NCBI GenBank assembly: GCA_000711775.1
Contig: ARYC01001494.1
Location: 22,075-86,074 of the forward strand
Source of the DNA: Oxytricha trifallax
Lineage: Eukaryota; Ciliophora; Spirotrichea; Sporadotrichida; Oxytrichidae
DNA: 64,000 bases
Direction of reading: 5' to 3'
Notes under the pieces: model-generated
What the model saw: only the letters and a program-made list of their open reading frames with translations
What the model was told of the DNA's origin: nothing
The model's database searches: none
Made by a program: the position numbers and the translations under genes
In this document: one piece after another, positions 20,760 to 32,499 of the stretch
Layout: each line of letters opens with the position of its first letter
Numbering within the stretch: position 1 is the stretch's first letter

Positions 20760-22590
20760 ATTTCATCCCCACTTCCACTGTGATACCAGCGACGACTACT
20801 AGACAAACTTTCACTACCACAGATTTTTTGAGCTACTAACCTACAATTGTAGAGACTATCTCTCCTGGGTTTGTTGAGACCTATAAAAATAATTAAATAT
20901 ATTTGTTAAGGTAAAATTATTGAAGAATAAGTGAAATATAAAATGATATATAAAACCATTATTTGAACCTAAATACATAATTAAGACAAATGTATATTCG
21001 CTAATCTTGCATGTATTAAAGAGATCCGAGATCAATTTATCTCAGAGGGCATTTATCAGATTACCCCATGATATTCTAAATAAACCTCACAGGATTCCCA
21101 AAAAGGAACCTCTTAATATTTTTTTCGTGAATTTTTTACTTTCTTAATTCGAAGGGAGAGATAAGATTTAAATGCCTTATACATATTAAATCTTAATTAT
21201 ACTAATTATTATCTATTAAACTTAAAAAAATTATAATCATTTAATTTATTAATTATTTGTTAATTAATATTTTATAGAGATTTCATTTTAAAAAGATTCA
21301 TTCTTAATTTCTAATAATTTAAAACTATTCAAACCTAATTATAATTAATATAATTAAGATTTAATGTATATAAGGCATATAAATCCTATCTCTCCCTTCG
21401 AATGAAGAATATGAAAACTCCACTAAAATATAATGCAGAGGTTCGTTTGTGTGAATCCTGTGCAATTCATTTAAATATCTTGGTGTTATCTGATAAATGA
21501 ACTTTGAGATAAATCGATATAAAATATCTATAATCCCTGCTAAATTAGAGAATATGCATTTCCTTTATTGCTAGATTTAAATTTAAATTAAGGCTCTATA
21601 CTTCATTTAAATATTCATTTATTCTCCAATAATTTTACCTTAATAACTTAATTAAATTCTACACATTGCCTAGAACGGGTATTATTAAACTGTCTTTAAA
21701 ATTAATTTTAGAAATTTTTAGTTACTTTTTATTTTATCAATTCGCACACAACTACCTTGATAGAGGGTTTGCCTCTTGATTATCAGGGACCCAGAGTAGT
21801 AAGAGAAGTTTACCAAACAAATCACTTTCGTGCAGGCTGTCTAGAACAATCTACTATAATTGAAACACAAGCTATAATTGAACATCCAACTATAATATTA
21901 GACAATAGAAAGAAAACTAGGGAATCTTTGAGAGATAAACTGCACAATTAATTATATTTGTTTGTTTTTTTTCGATAATTAATTCTGGAGTTTTAAGGTA
22001 TTAAAATGTAGTATAAACCCTAAAAAAGCTCATTTTAAGTTAAAATATGTTTCTCACAACATTATTCACAGCAACTCTCACACAACGTATATCACACCAG
22101 GTTTTACATCCTACACCTACATTTGATTATAGCAATAGTAAAATAGAATATTCTACCTATATATATAACTATATAACAAAAGAATAGTAAGAAATTAAAA
22201 CATACTCGATAAATAACAACCAAATTAAGGATTATTCTTTGATTAATTAGAATCAAGAATCACAATTTTATTATCTAAATTTCTTATTCAAAATTTAAAT
22301 GTTATCTTTAATAGTCTGAGCAATTTTTCTTATTTACCAGAGAAAATTAAAGAATCAATGAGAGATACTAAAAATAAGTTTAAAATTACTAATGCCTATA
22401 TTTAGTGCAACTGAATTGAATCATTACTATAATATTGCAAGAATGCTTTATTAAAAATTAAGGATATATAAATAATCCAAGGTATCACATCTGAAATTAA
22501 GATAGAGAAGGAAGAAGAGAATCAAGGAATAAATAATTAAACTATGATAAATAAAATCTTCATATTTATTTTTAACAATTAAAATTGCAT
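20760..22590 (+). pseudogene. Unidentified plus-strand gene(s) around a large palindrome
   Basis: Segment 20768-20886 reads FIPTSTVIPATTTRQTF then a Thr/Ile/Val/Glu-rich stretch. Segment 21745-21951 reads IEGLPLDYQGPRVVREV followed by IIETQAIIEHPTIILDNRKK, of similar composition. The ETI/IIE repeats faintly recall cortical or alveolin-type proteins, but I cannot assign a family. From the ATG at 22047 a further frame (MFLTTLFTATLTQRISHQ) runs to about 22300, then after a shift to about 22550, with one in-frame TGA. It may be a separate gene. The palindrome 20893-21655 lies between the first two segments. Confidence 0.4.
20893..21655. repeat. Large palindrome (foldback element)
   Basis: Left arm about 20893-21235 pairs with right arm about 21310-21655. 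Matching blocks include GGTAAAATTATTG.AGAATAA at the outer ends, the TCAGATTACCCCATGATATT-type region, and GGGAGAGATAAGATTTAAATG inside. The arms differ by scattered substitutions. No coding capacity. It sits between two plus-strand coding segments and is likely an IES or MITE-like element. Confidence 0.65.
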
Positions 22591-22769
22591 TTTTTATTGC
22601 TTCCATCTCAATTTATCATAATAATAAAAAATTAAATTTGCATAAATTTTAATAACATTAAATGGCTCTTAATTTAAAATAAATAATCCTGATTTTAACT
22701 TTTTCTTACAATATTATTGAATCTTGATATTTCTTCTTTATCTGATTCTTTAAGCTAAACCTTAACACT

Positions 22770-24495
22770 ATCGAAATGTTTGAACACAAAATTGCAAAAT
22801 TAACCTCCTCCTCAGCATTCAATTGGCCAACTTGACTTGAGAAAAGTCAGAGCTGAACTCTCGAGAGATACTGAAATTATTTGCTAAGTGCAATTGTTTG
22901 TTAAGTTGATAATTCTTAAATTTTACTGAAAATAATACCTACTCATAATACTTTGATTTTTCTCTTATTTCCTCTCTTTGTTATGAAAAGACTCTTTAGG
23001 TCTTATATGCTATGACTAAACAATAAATATTTTAACCAATGTCTTATGAAATTATTATTTAAATTGAATTGAAATAATGAATTTAAATGCAGTAAAATGC
23101 ATTCATTCGTGCATGTGGAGTATAATGGTGAATAATTCAAGACAACTACTTAAAAAGATGCTGGAAAGCACCCTGTTTGGGATCAGGTATGCCTGTGTTA
23201 GAAACTCAAGTTTTTACTTATTAACTATAATAATTCTGTTATCATCATGCTATTGTTGAAATAATATGTACAAAACATTTAGTAGATAGGAAGTAAATTG
23301 ATAACTTATATATATTTATACAATAATAATAATATTCTACAGATGTTTAGTTTTCCAGTGATAAACATGAATGATGAAGTTATGATTAAAATATATGATG
23401 AAAATAGTATCCAGAAAGATGATCTCGCAAGTTCAATTATATAATTATTCAGACAACTTTATACTCATTCCAATTTGATTCATGAACTTCAAAGATTCAT
23501 GAGTTGCCTTATTTTACAATAAAATTAATTTCCCAATTTGATTTTAAATCGGTATGACTATGATTAAAATATCAGCGCTCTGCTAGACTTAAGGGTTTCA
23601 AGATTAAGTAGTAAGAAATTTGCAATTATTCCCCATAAATAAATATTCTTGATAATCCTTTATTTTAATCAGAATTCTTAATAGTTTACTCTACAATTCA
23701 AAAATAAGGAGGCAGGCAAGATCTTGTAAGTTAAATTCCACTATATTTATAAACTTAAGAGTAATACTTTTTTTAGACTGGAAAGCAGATTTTTGAGTAA
23801 TGTTTTTGTTTTTTAAGATTAGCCTATATCTCAGGCATTCCTTTAAGCTTTTTAATCCCCTCACTAAACCCACCGATCTCAGTTATATTGTAAAACCAAG
23901 CTTATTAATAATTTCAATGTTGCAATGCATAAATGAGAGAAGAGTGGAAATAAATTTTATTTGTAATTAGATATAAATTTTGACAATATCATAATCCCAA
24001 TTAAGTATTTGAACCATCAGTGTAGTACAATCGTAGTACCTTGACCACAGGCTCAACATTCTTAAGTGAACAGTAACCATTATAAACTGCTGTCAAGTTA
24101 GGCGTAGCAAGTGCCGTAGGAGTGGGAGCTGGCTATGCTACTTAATAATAGTTCATCCCTTAGATGAAATAACTTGGTTTTAAATACAAATAATGTTTAT
24201 CAGTCTATATGATTAAGTTGTTTTGCTTATATATCAATTGATACAATGGTTTGCCTCCATTTAAACAGCATATGTCAGGGGGTGTGCAGCAATTACTTTA
24301 TAGAGTATATAGTACTTCAATATTCCTGAATAATCACTATTAATTAAAATTAAAGTGTTTTAAGAAGCAAAAATTCATACCTCATGAACAACTTGCCCCA
24401 AATCAAATGAAACAAAATCTTATGGGCGCTGCTTCTGGCTAGTAATTTCCCAATCAGCAGTAATAATAGCCATATCAGTGCAGATATATTTGAAA
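22770..24495 (+). CDS. C2-domain protein (copy 3)
   Basis: Plus-strand counterpart of the other C2 genes. Exon 1 at about 22780-22895 has QNQPPPQHSIGQLDLRKVRAE. Exon 2 at about 23088-23190 has FVHVEYNGEQFKTTT..DAGKHPVWDQ with a GT donor at 23191. Exon 3 at about 23341-23430 has VINMNDEVMIKIYDEN. Exon 4 at about 23540-23605 has GMTMIKISALC. Exon 5 at about 23690-23717 has TLQFKNKEAGKIL. Later exons at about 24005-24190 include the hydrophobic VKLGVASAVGVGAGYA, and 24380-24492 is Gln/Pro-rich and ends at TGA. Intron positions match copy 2. Calcium-loop acidic residues are partly kept. The hydrophobic stretch is not seen in copy 2. Confidence 0.7.
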
Positions 24496-24657
24496 GACAG
24501 ATTGATAAAGAAATCACAATAAGATTATAATAATAATATGGCCAATGTAAAACAGAGAGATATTAAATATTAAATTACTAAAGTTATTCAAATGAATTTA
24601 TATATACAACATTATATTCTTTCCTAATTTCATCAATATTATTAGACTTAAAGTATG

Positions 24658-24691
<34 letters not shown>

Positions 24692-25587
24692 GGATTATTC
24701 ACACAGTTTAATGATAGATTTGGAAGAAGAAAAGTAAAAATTAAATTTTTATTAAAATATCATATAACAAGATATTCTAAATCTTATTTAAATTGAATTA
24801 AGCAATAAATATACCTAATAAGAATTATTTTGCTTATAAAATGATTGGGTTTAAGGGTGCTTTAATACCTATTGAAAGACTTTATCAGACTATTTTACCT
24901 TCATCTTTATAAATGAATTTTATTGATACTTAGAATATGAGAAACGTAAATTATTAGTGTAGATAGTAGTATGGGCATGTATTTGCTTAAACTTTAATTA
25001 AAGAAGCCGGTTAGTTATCTCATGTTTGCAATTATTTATTTTACCAATATGCATGGTAAATAAAAGTTAAACCAATGTTTTGAATGCTTTAAGTAAAAAC
25101 CACTAAAGTAATAATTTGGACTTTACATATGATTATAAGGTCATAAATTCGAATCATTATCATAATTAAATAAATATACTTTGCATCTTAAAAGGTGGTA
25201 TTGACGCTCTGTGTTTAGAACATCCCAAATTAATGCGCAAAGGCGGCATCAAAGGTAAAAAATGAGACTGCTTGGGACTTTATGATTCAATATGAAAGAA
25301 TTATTAAGAAAGCAAATCAAGCAAAAATGCTGCAATCATAGTTCTTAAATTCATCATAACAATAAAACAGTAATTAATGACTAAATTGATAAGATTGATT
25401 AGATTATACTTATATTTTAAAGAATATATAATAAGTTGCTTTTTTTCCAAATAAATCCACATGAACCAAAACAATGAATTTGATTTCAATTTTCAATTCA
25501 AAATTAAATAAAGTTAACTGATATTCCTTTTGTACTGTATTTAAAAATAACTCTTTTTCAATGAATTAATACTATTTTCAAAGACTT
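24496..25587. other. Gap with AAT microsatellite and a possible short coding piece
   Basis: An AAT trinucleotide run lies at about 24659-24692. Around 25195-25260 a short frame reads GGIDALCLEHPKLMRKGG before TGA, and might be a gene relic. Nothing else supportable. Confidence 0.35.
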
Positions 25588-25863
25588 TCAACAATGTTTA
25601 AGCTTCATCTTCTTGCACATCTTGCCGCTCTTGGTTTTATAACCAGTACAGCTGCATTTCTTGCAAATGCAACTGTAACAGTGCTTGTTTTTGCAGGAGT
25701 TCCAGCCGCTACCGTGACATTTGTAACAGTTAGGGTACAAATATTTATGAGGAAGGCGGGCTATGTTGGCTTGGACATTTGAACCTATGCCTCCTGCCAT
25801 GACTACATGCATTTAAACTTAAGGTTAAGCATAGCCTGGTGAATAAACCAAAATATTTGTCAT
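25588..25863 (-). CDS. Small Cys-rich protein with CxxC repeats
   Basis: A 91-residue frame from the ATG at 25861-25863 to the TGA at 25588-25590. The ciliate code adds 17 residues (MTNILVYSPGYAQPQVQ) upstream of the ATG visible under the standard code. The C-terminal half has many cysteines in CxxC and CxC spacing (CYKCHGSGWN, CYSCICKKCSC, TGYKTKSGKMC), suggesting zinc binding, with CHGSG/CTG motifs reminiscent of DnaJ-type zinc ribbons. It is GC-richer than its flanks and lies between C2 copies 3 and 4. Function unknown. Confidence 0.7.
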
Positions 25864-26036
25864 ACTACAGTAATCAAATAATGCAAGAATTTGCTTTATT
25901 TGGCTTATATTTTGATATATAAGTTGCACAGAAATAAGTCAATAAGAATAATCAAATATTATTCATCGTTAGATTTCCTGATTGAATATAGATCAAATTA
26001 TATATTTAACCTAATAATTTAATAAAATATGCAATC

Positions 26037-27790
26037 AGTTTAAGCTGGAGGCGACAACCTCATAATCACCGTCATTGAGGGTAAACTAACAATAGACACT
26101 CAAATTTTTGGGTAAGTTTTTAATCTTTTTATATCTTTCCTTAATGAGTAACTTCTCAAAAGGATTCAATTTATATTTAATAAATGAGTCCTTTTATTGT
26201 TTGTGATGATAAAAAGCATTTTAATTAAGCAATCAATTATGTCATTCACTAAACCTTAACGAAAATTGTAAATATTTATGCTTAATATTGTAAAATAGAC
26301 CCATACGCTACTCTTGAATACATGGGCAATAAACACAAGATAAAAACTCATCATAGTTCTGGTAAGACTCAAGTTTGGAACCAAGTAAGTTAATGCTTAT
26401 TTATACAATAGAGTTTATTCAACCTTACAATTTCTATATAATGGCTGAATTTAAATGCAATTCATAGAGTAATATTTTCAGAATTTATTCAATTTAGGAA
26501 ATATATTGATATTTATTCAATAAATTGTTATATAAACTGTCTTTTTTAGTGCATTATATTTTATATAAGAGATTTATATAGTTTAGTTTAATTATATTTA
26601 TATCAATTAGATATATTTTAACGGTAATTTTAATAATTTAATTGAATTAATATTATCATTAATATTAGGATTATAATATCCAATACACTTTTAAATTTAA
26701 ATAAAACTTAAATAAATAATTAAGGATATTTAAAATTATTTAATGTTCTGACAGTAATATTCCAAAGAAAATCTGATTAAAATTATTGATATTTACGTTA
26801 TTTTTGAAATATAGGATTTAATAAAAAGAGTTCAATCGATGAATGACGATGTTTGATTTAGAAAATTATGGTTGAGGATGTCACTTCAGATGACTTTGTA
26901 AGTAAAATGAACTACTATTATTTACAAAATAGATGAATCTATTTTTGCAATATTCATTATCTGTTCTATTAATAATCTGGTTTGAATTCATATTTTTAAA
27001 TCACTTATTTTATAGGTTGGTATGGCTATGATTAAACTATCTGCTATATGCAAAATAACACTTATGATTATTTATTCTAATTATTAAAATAAATTGTAAT
27101 AATTTATTAACGAAGGAGTTAAAGACTGACTCACCATAAACTACAAGAATAAGTCAGCAAGGCAGGTTTTGTGAGAAATTTATTTATGAAAAATCAGAAT
27201 AATCTTACATATTATCATTTTAGATTGCAGACAAGATACTTATAAGTCTAATAATTACAATAATTGTAGCCTATGGCTATGCCTTAGATGGTACAAGTAG
27301 GGGTAAGAAACAAAAAATATCCTGACTTTTTATAAAGATGTAGCAGTAAATGATGAAATAGCCTATGATGCAATAACAAATGATGTAGCAACCAATGGGA
27401 ATGATGCCTCCAATGGGAGCACCAATGGGCATGCCTCAACAAATGGGTTACGCTCTATAACTAAGCTATCAGATGCCACCAGGTGGCTACCAACAACCAT
27501 AAGTAATGGGCGAGTACTATTACTATGTGAAAATTCAAATCTATCTAAAATATTTTCCTACTAATTTATTTCTATAATAGCAGCCACCAGTATACTAGCA
27601 ACCAATGCTTGGATATCAAGCCCCACCAATGTGATACCAACAGCCACCAGGGTACGCGCCACTTATGGGCTATCAGCAACCTCTAGGCTTTTAAATGCCA
27701 CCAGCCTACAAAAATAATTATCAATAATTTAATCATTATTAAGCTGTATTATTTTCTATTTATACTGAAGTAAAATGTAACAAATCTTGA
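26037..27790 (+). pseudogene. C2-domain protein (copy 4), with frame defects
   Basis: Starts at the ATG near 26028 (MQSVQAGGDNLIITVIEGKL). Next exon at about 26293-26380 has IDPYATLEYMGNKHK..KTQVWNQ with donor GTAAGT. Then about 26816-26900 has the SMNDDV block, with a one-base shift before VEDVTSDDF. About 27016-27052 has VGMAMIKLSAIC. About 27105-27155 has NEGVKD, then TGA (27127-27129) where the family has Trp, then NYKNKSARQVL. Then come Gln/Met/Pro/Gly-rich exons (about 27220-27300, 27338-27500, 27580-27720) with repeated QQPxGY motifs, and a TGA at 27632-27634 inside this repeat. Intron positions match copies 2 and 3. The shift and two internal TGAs suggest a decaying paralogue. Confidence 0.65.
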
Positions 27791-27831
27791 AATGGTATAA
27801 TTAATCATAATTAAATCTGTTTCCTGATAAA

Positions 27832-30800
27832 ATGGAATAATAAGCCAACAATTTCTCATCTTCTAATCTAAAATCTAACTTGAAGATTTAAGGCGAAAAA
27901 ATCATAGTGGTTAGGAAATTAAGATTTCCTCTGAAACTTAAAACTAGCTAGTTGATTCTACAGAAGCCAAATAATAAATCGAAATAAAAAACGGGTGCAC
28001 TATTTGATTAAAACATTTTGGTTGCAATCAAAAAATAAGGAATAAGCATAGTGATTATCGTTAAAAAATGATAGGAAAATAGTTTTTATTCCTCTTTTGA
28101 AAAATAAATCAATCGACCACATCTGATTTGCAATAGAATTAAATTGAGGCATAATCCTATGATTAAGATTAGTAATTCAGAGATATGCTTGAAAATGAGG
28201 AAAATCTAGATATATACAAGCATAATCTTCACGCTAAATAAAGTCAACTGATGCTTCTTTTAAGACATTTGATTTAGACAACTTATTCTAATTATTTTTT
28301 ATTTTTCTCAGTGTAAAAATAATAATTATTGGATAATACCTCATAATTTCTATAATAGTAATCATTAATATTAGTATATTAATTTAACTTAGATCTGACT
28401 ATGTAAGAATTGATGTTAAACTCGAGAACCCACAGAACCTAATGCTCTTTCATAGATTATCAAGTTACCTAGAAATCTCAAACCTAGCATGTTTTCACCT
28501 ATTCAGAAGCCTATAATGCCTCTCTAAGTGATTTATATTGCACTAATAAAAATATTAAAATATTGAGTTCACAGAGGAGAAGTTAATTAAATTTACCTTT
28601 TAACTCTTAAAGAATATTTAGTTTATCAATACGTTGGGATGTAACTACAAAGGCATGATAAGAATGGAGAATATCAATTTCAATTAAATGGTAAGATCAT
28701 AAATATTATGATAGTTACTATTGTAAATTTCTATAATCATAGGGAAGAGTGAAAGTTTAAGAAATGATTCATGTGTTCTTAGAAAAATACTACTAGAGTC
28801 AATTTGATTTGATTTATTTTAGCCCCGAAATACTTAAATCATAAGTAGTCACTAATAAAGTAAATTAATAATGATTGTGAATATTATATAATAGACAGAT
28901 ATTTGGACTATCGAAATAATTTTGCTACTATGCATGAGTCTAGATTATGACTTAGACAATTAGTCTTTATCAAGGCACTAAGTTTTGCAAGCTGTTGAAA
29001 CTATAAAATCGCCAAAGCTTCTATAAAAATAAACATCTCAAGGATAAGAGATGTTTAGTTCCATTCTTTTGAAAGAATCTTCTCAATATTAAAAACTAAT
29101 CAGAGGAGATTATCTCGATAAATCTAAATACTCAAAGCTATTCATAAATATCTTGAGTGAATGTCTTACTATAAAACATAATTAAAGATCTGATTCAAAT
29201 GAATTATTAAGAGTCACCCTGTTTTCAGATAACAAAATCAAATTTATTTGAGTCAGTAACTAGAATTCAGTCAACCATTTACTCTAATCGAAAGCAGTAT
29301 CTCAAATAGATGAGATAACAACAAGACTCTGGATATATAAGGTGTATCGGTAATAAGAAACTTTTTGATATTACTATTTTAAAAGCATTAGAGAGTAATT
29401 AACATGACAGTTTCCTTAACTTTATTTAAGAATAGCTAGATAAAAAGAAATAAAACTTTCAGCTTTAAGCGAATGGTAGAATTAATAGTCTTAGATTGCC
29501 TATTTTATCAAGATTTAGTACTAACGAACGCTAAAATTAATAAAAGTCAAAATGCAAGCTGTTTGATAACTAAGAGTAAACAGAAAGTTTCGAGTTTTTA
29601 ATTTTAAAACCTGATCTTTAGCAAGCTCAAGAATTTTTATTAAACAACAATGTCTCTTCAATAGATGACTGGCCTACAACAGATGATAAATAAAGTAATA
29701 ATTTGCAAACTATAAGAGACACAAGCCAAAGTATTATTCAGTAAAATCACTAAGATCAATGCTCTTTCACTGGATTATTTTCAGATTCTATGTCAGTTTA
29801 GTCTTCATTTATGGATAAAATTTCAAGCATTTTTTCTTTGGAATTGCTGCCAGATAAACGCCTAATAGCTATTAAGCTCAACAATAGTAAATGCAGCAAA
29901 ATAGAAATATGAATAGTAACTCAACTGGCAAAAATTCGCTGTAAATCATTTCTCCTTACAAATTTATTAAATTGAGCTAAAATAGGAATTCTAAGTTTAA
30001 CAGTGAGTAAAAGTAAAATTTTCCTCTTTTAAATAAGCCTGATATGATAAAAAGATACTTAAAGCTATGCCATTTAATTGAAAATCATTCAGTATCTATA
30101 ACAAGAATAAGCTAAATTGTCAGAAAGAACGAAGACATTTTATCTTAGTGCAAGTTTTTAAGAAAAAAAGTATGGATCAGACTACTTCCAGAAACCAATA
30201 TTTTTTATTAAATATATTTGGCTTTCAAGCAGAAGTTGACTTAAGACATGGGAATATCTCTCAAAAAAAATCTACTTAGGTATGGACGATATTAAGAGGT
30301 GTGAGTACTTTCATTTTTTGTAAAGAAATGATTTGATTAAAAAATAAATTCATCGCTTGATACTAGTCTTCCGAGATATAAACGAGGATACTTGCTGCTA
30401 TGTTTAATAGATTCTATAGCACTCGTACTCTTACAGAATTTGCAAAAATAGGATAGGAACACTTAATTATAACCATGATGAAACAGATTTTTACTAATTA
30501 TCTTAGACAATTCAAAGACAAAGAAACTAACAATCTCTCTTTCAAGTTCCCCTGTATTTTAATAAATAGATTATTAGCATTCTACTAACCTGAACTCTAC
30601 ACTCACTTTAATGAAATAGATTTTCGTCATGATATGTATTTATTTTGCTGGGTTATAACTCTTTTTGCACATAATATCTCAATTGATAAAGTAAGAGGAG
30701 CAGCAGCTTTCATCTAAAGGTGAGACTCTTTCCTAAAGGTCTTTTACCCAAACAGGTTGAAACTTTTTGAACACTCTCCTTTTCTTATAGACTTTCTGAT

Positions 30801-32130
30801 AATCTCATCAATCCAGGAAAAATACAAGTTGGAAATCTCCAACAACCCTACAGTTTTCAACGACTGAATGGATAAATACGAGATGATTTGGCAAACTATT
30901 CTCCTATTCTCTAATACCTAACTAATTAACTTGGAAATAGAACCTAAATATTGGTATATCAGAGCAAAAATGATAACCAGATTCACTGATGGTCTTGCTA
31001 CGATACTAACCTTAAGCTTTTGGCTCTCCAATACTTTGTAATTGTAACAAAGAATTCGAAGCAAATTGGAAGCATCTTCCTCAAATCCAAATTGATGTCA
31101 TAGAACTTAGAGATAATCTCTCCAAACTTGCTATAGGAAATCATCAAGTAGCGATAGAAAGATATCACACAGACAGCAACCCAGACGTCACTACGGAGAG
31201 AAACAAAACTTCAATAAATCAGAATTAATTTGAAAAGAACACAGAAAGTCATTAGACAGAATAAATGGGATTTAACCTAAAGAGCTTGACCCTTATATAT
31301 TAACATATATTTAAGATCGGGGGTCCCCAGAGACCGCAATGTGATCAAATTATTATTATTATTATTATTGATAAAGGAGTAAACATTTGGACAGATCTCT
31401 TTTGAGAGAGAGTAGAGTATTTATTTATCATCAATATATCTATATTGTAGCAAATTAAAGATAAACTTCTACTTTTAAACCTAAATTCAACTCTTATTAT
31501 GATAAATATCATCCAGGAATTGATTAATGTAGATCGAGTGTTTTTAAAGCAAGAGAATTAATGCGTTAAACTCCAGAGAGTTTCATACAAAGTGACTTTG
31601 TGTTTGATTTAAAGAAGCAAAATCCCTTGAATAATATGGACTTGCTAAGAGAAAATGAATATTTTGCTTAGAGATGGTGGGAGTTGGAATATTTGGATTA
31701 TAGAGATGACATTGTATTGCCTTTGATGTAAGTAGATAATTCTACTAACATTCTTCTTAAATTAAATTAAAAAATAGTACATTATAGCAAATTTTTACTT
31801 TCGAAACCCTTCTCAATAAGTATAAACTTTTCTTCATGCCTTCGTTTTTAATATTATTGAAATTTTAAATTTATAACATCAATAACCCAAATTGGAAAAA
31901 GAACAAATTATTTATAGACATTAGAGATGATTTTTCCTCCTACTATGATTTACACTTAAAAGGTAGTTACTATATGGATGGTAGCTGCACAGAAGGAGAC
32001 GAAGATTTTAAGATATTTGCAGAGTTCTTGCAAATGTTTCATGATACTCAGGGAGACACCTTGTTTGTTTTTATTGGTGATAGAGAGTAGTATGGGCTTT
32101 AAAAATATTAAAAATAATAAATTTTAACGT
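27832..32130 (+). pseudogene. TBCK-like protein: pseudokinase, TBC (Rab-GAP) and rhodanese domains
   Basis: Coding blocks on the plus strand in the order expected for TBCK. First a kinase-like region, with SPEILKSQVVTNK (APE-type motif, about 28822-28860) and DIWTIEIILLLC (subdomain IX, about 28900-28940). Then a long Gln-rich linker to about 30020. Then a TBC region: CKFLRKKVWIRLLPETN (about 30150-30190) and PELYTHFNEIDFRHD..LFCWVITLFAHN (about 30590-30690). Then, after a linker exon (about 31470-31730), a rhodanese-like exon (about 31885-32110) with KLFIDIRDDF, LKGSYYM and GDTLFVFIGDREQYG. No obvious active-site Cys, as is usual in TBCK. In animals TBCK acts in mTOR/FERRY-linked trafficking. 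Several frame breaks and TGAs (for example near 29250 and 30730) mean unlocated IESs/introns or decay. Convergent with the DUS gene. Confidence 0.65.
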
Positions 32131-32499
32131 GAATCCAATAATTCTTTTCTTTTAAAGGGTAATTGATTGAAGTTGTATGTTTAATTGTTAAAAAACATTA
32201 AAGATATGATCAATTTACCAATAATTTTACTAAGCAATAATTCCAATTATATTTTTAGCCAATATGTTGTTTAAATCCTATTGCTGATCTTATTATTATT
32301 GCTATTACTAATTATCTTTTTTCAATTATTGTTAATTTTAATATTAAACTTGCAATGCTATATTTGATAAGTAGCTAGGTCTTATAATCTTTTCTCCGTT
32401 AATTTTAGCCATCCTTCTGGATTTATTTCTTTATAGTATTCTAGTGTTTTTAATAGCACATCTTTAAAAATAAGTAAACAATAATTTCTAAATTAAATA

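Noticed and set aside
25594-25782. Plus-strand hydrophobic frame over the Cys-rich gene
   Set aside because: It is the complement of the Cys-rich minus-strand frame, which has a start, a TGA stop and CxxC spacing.
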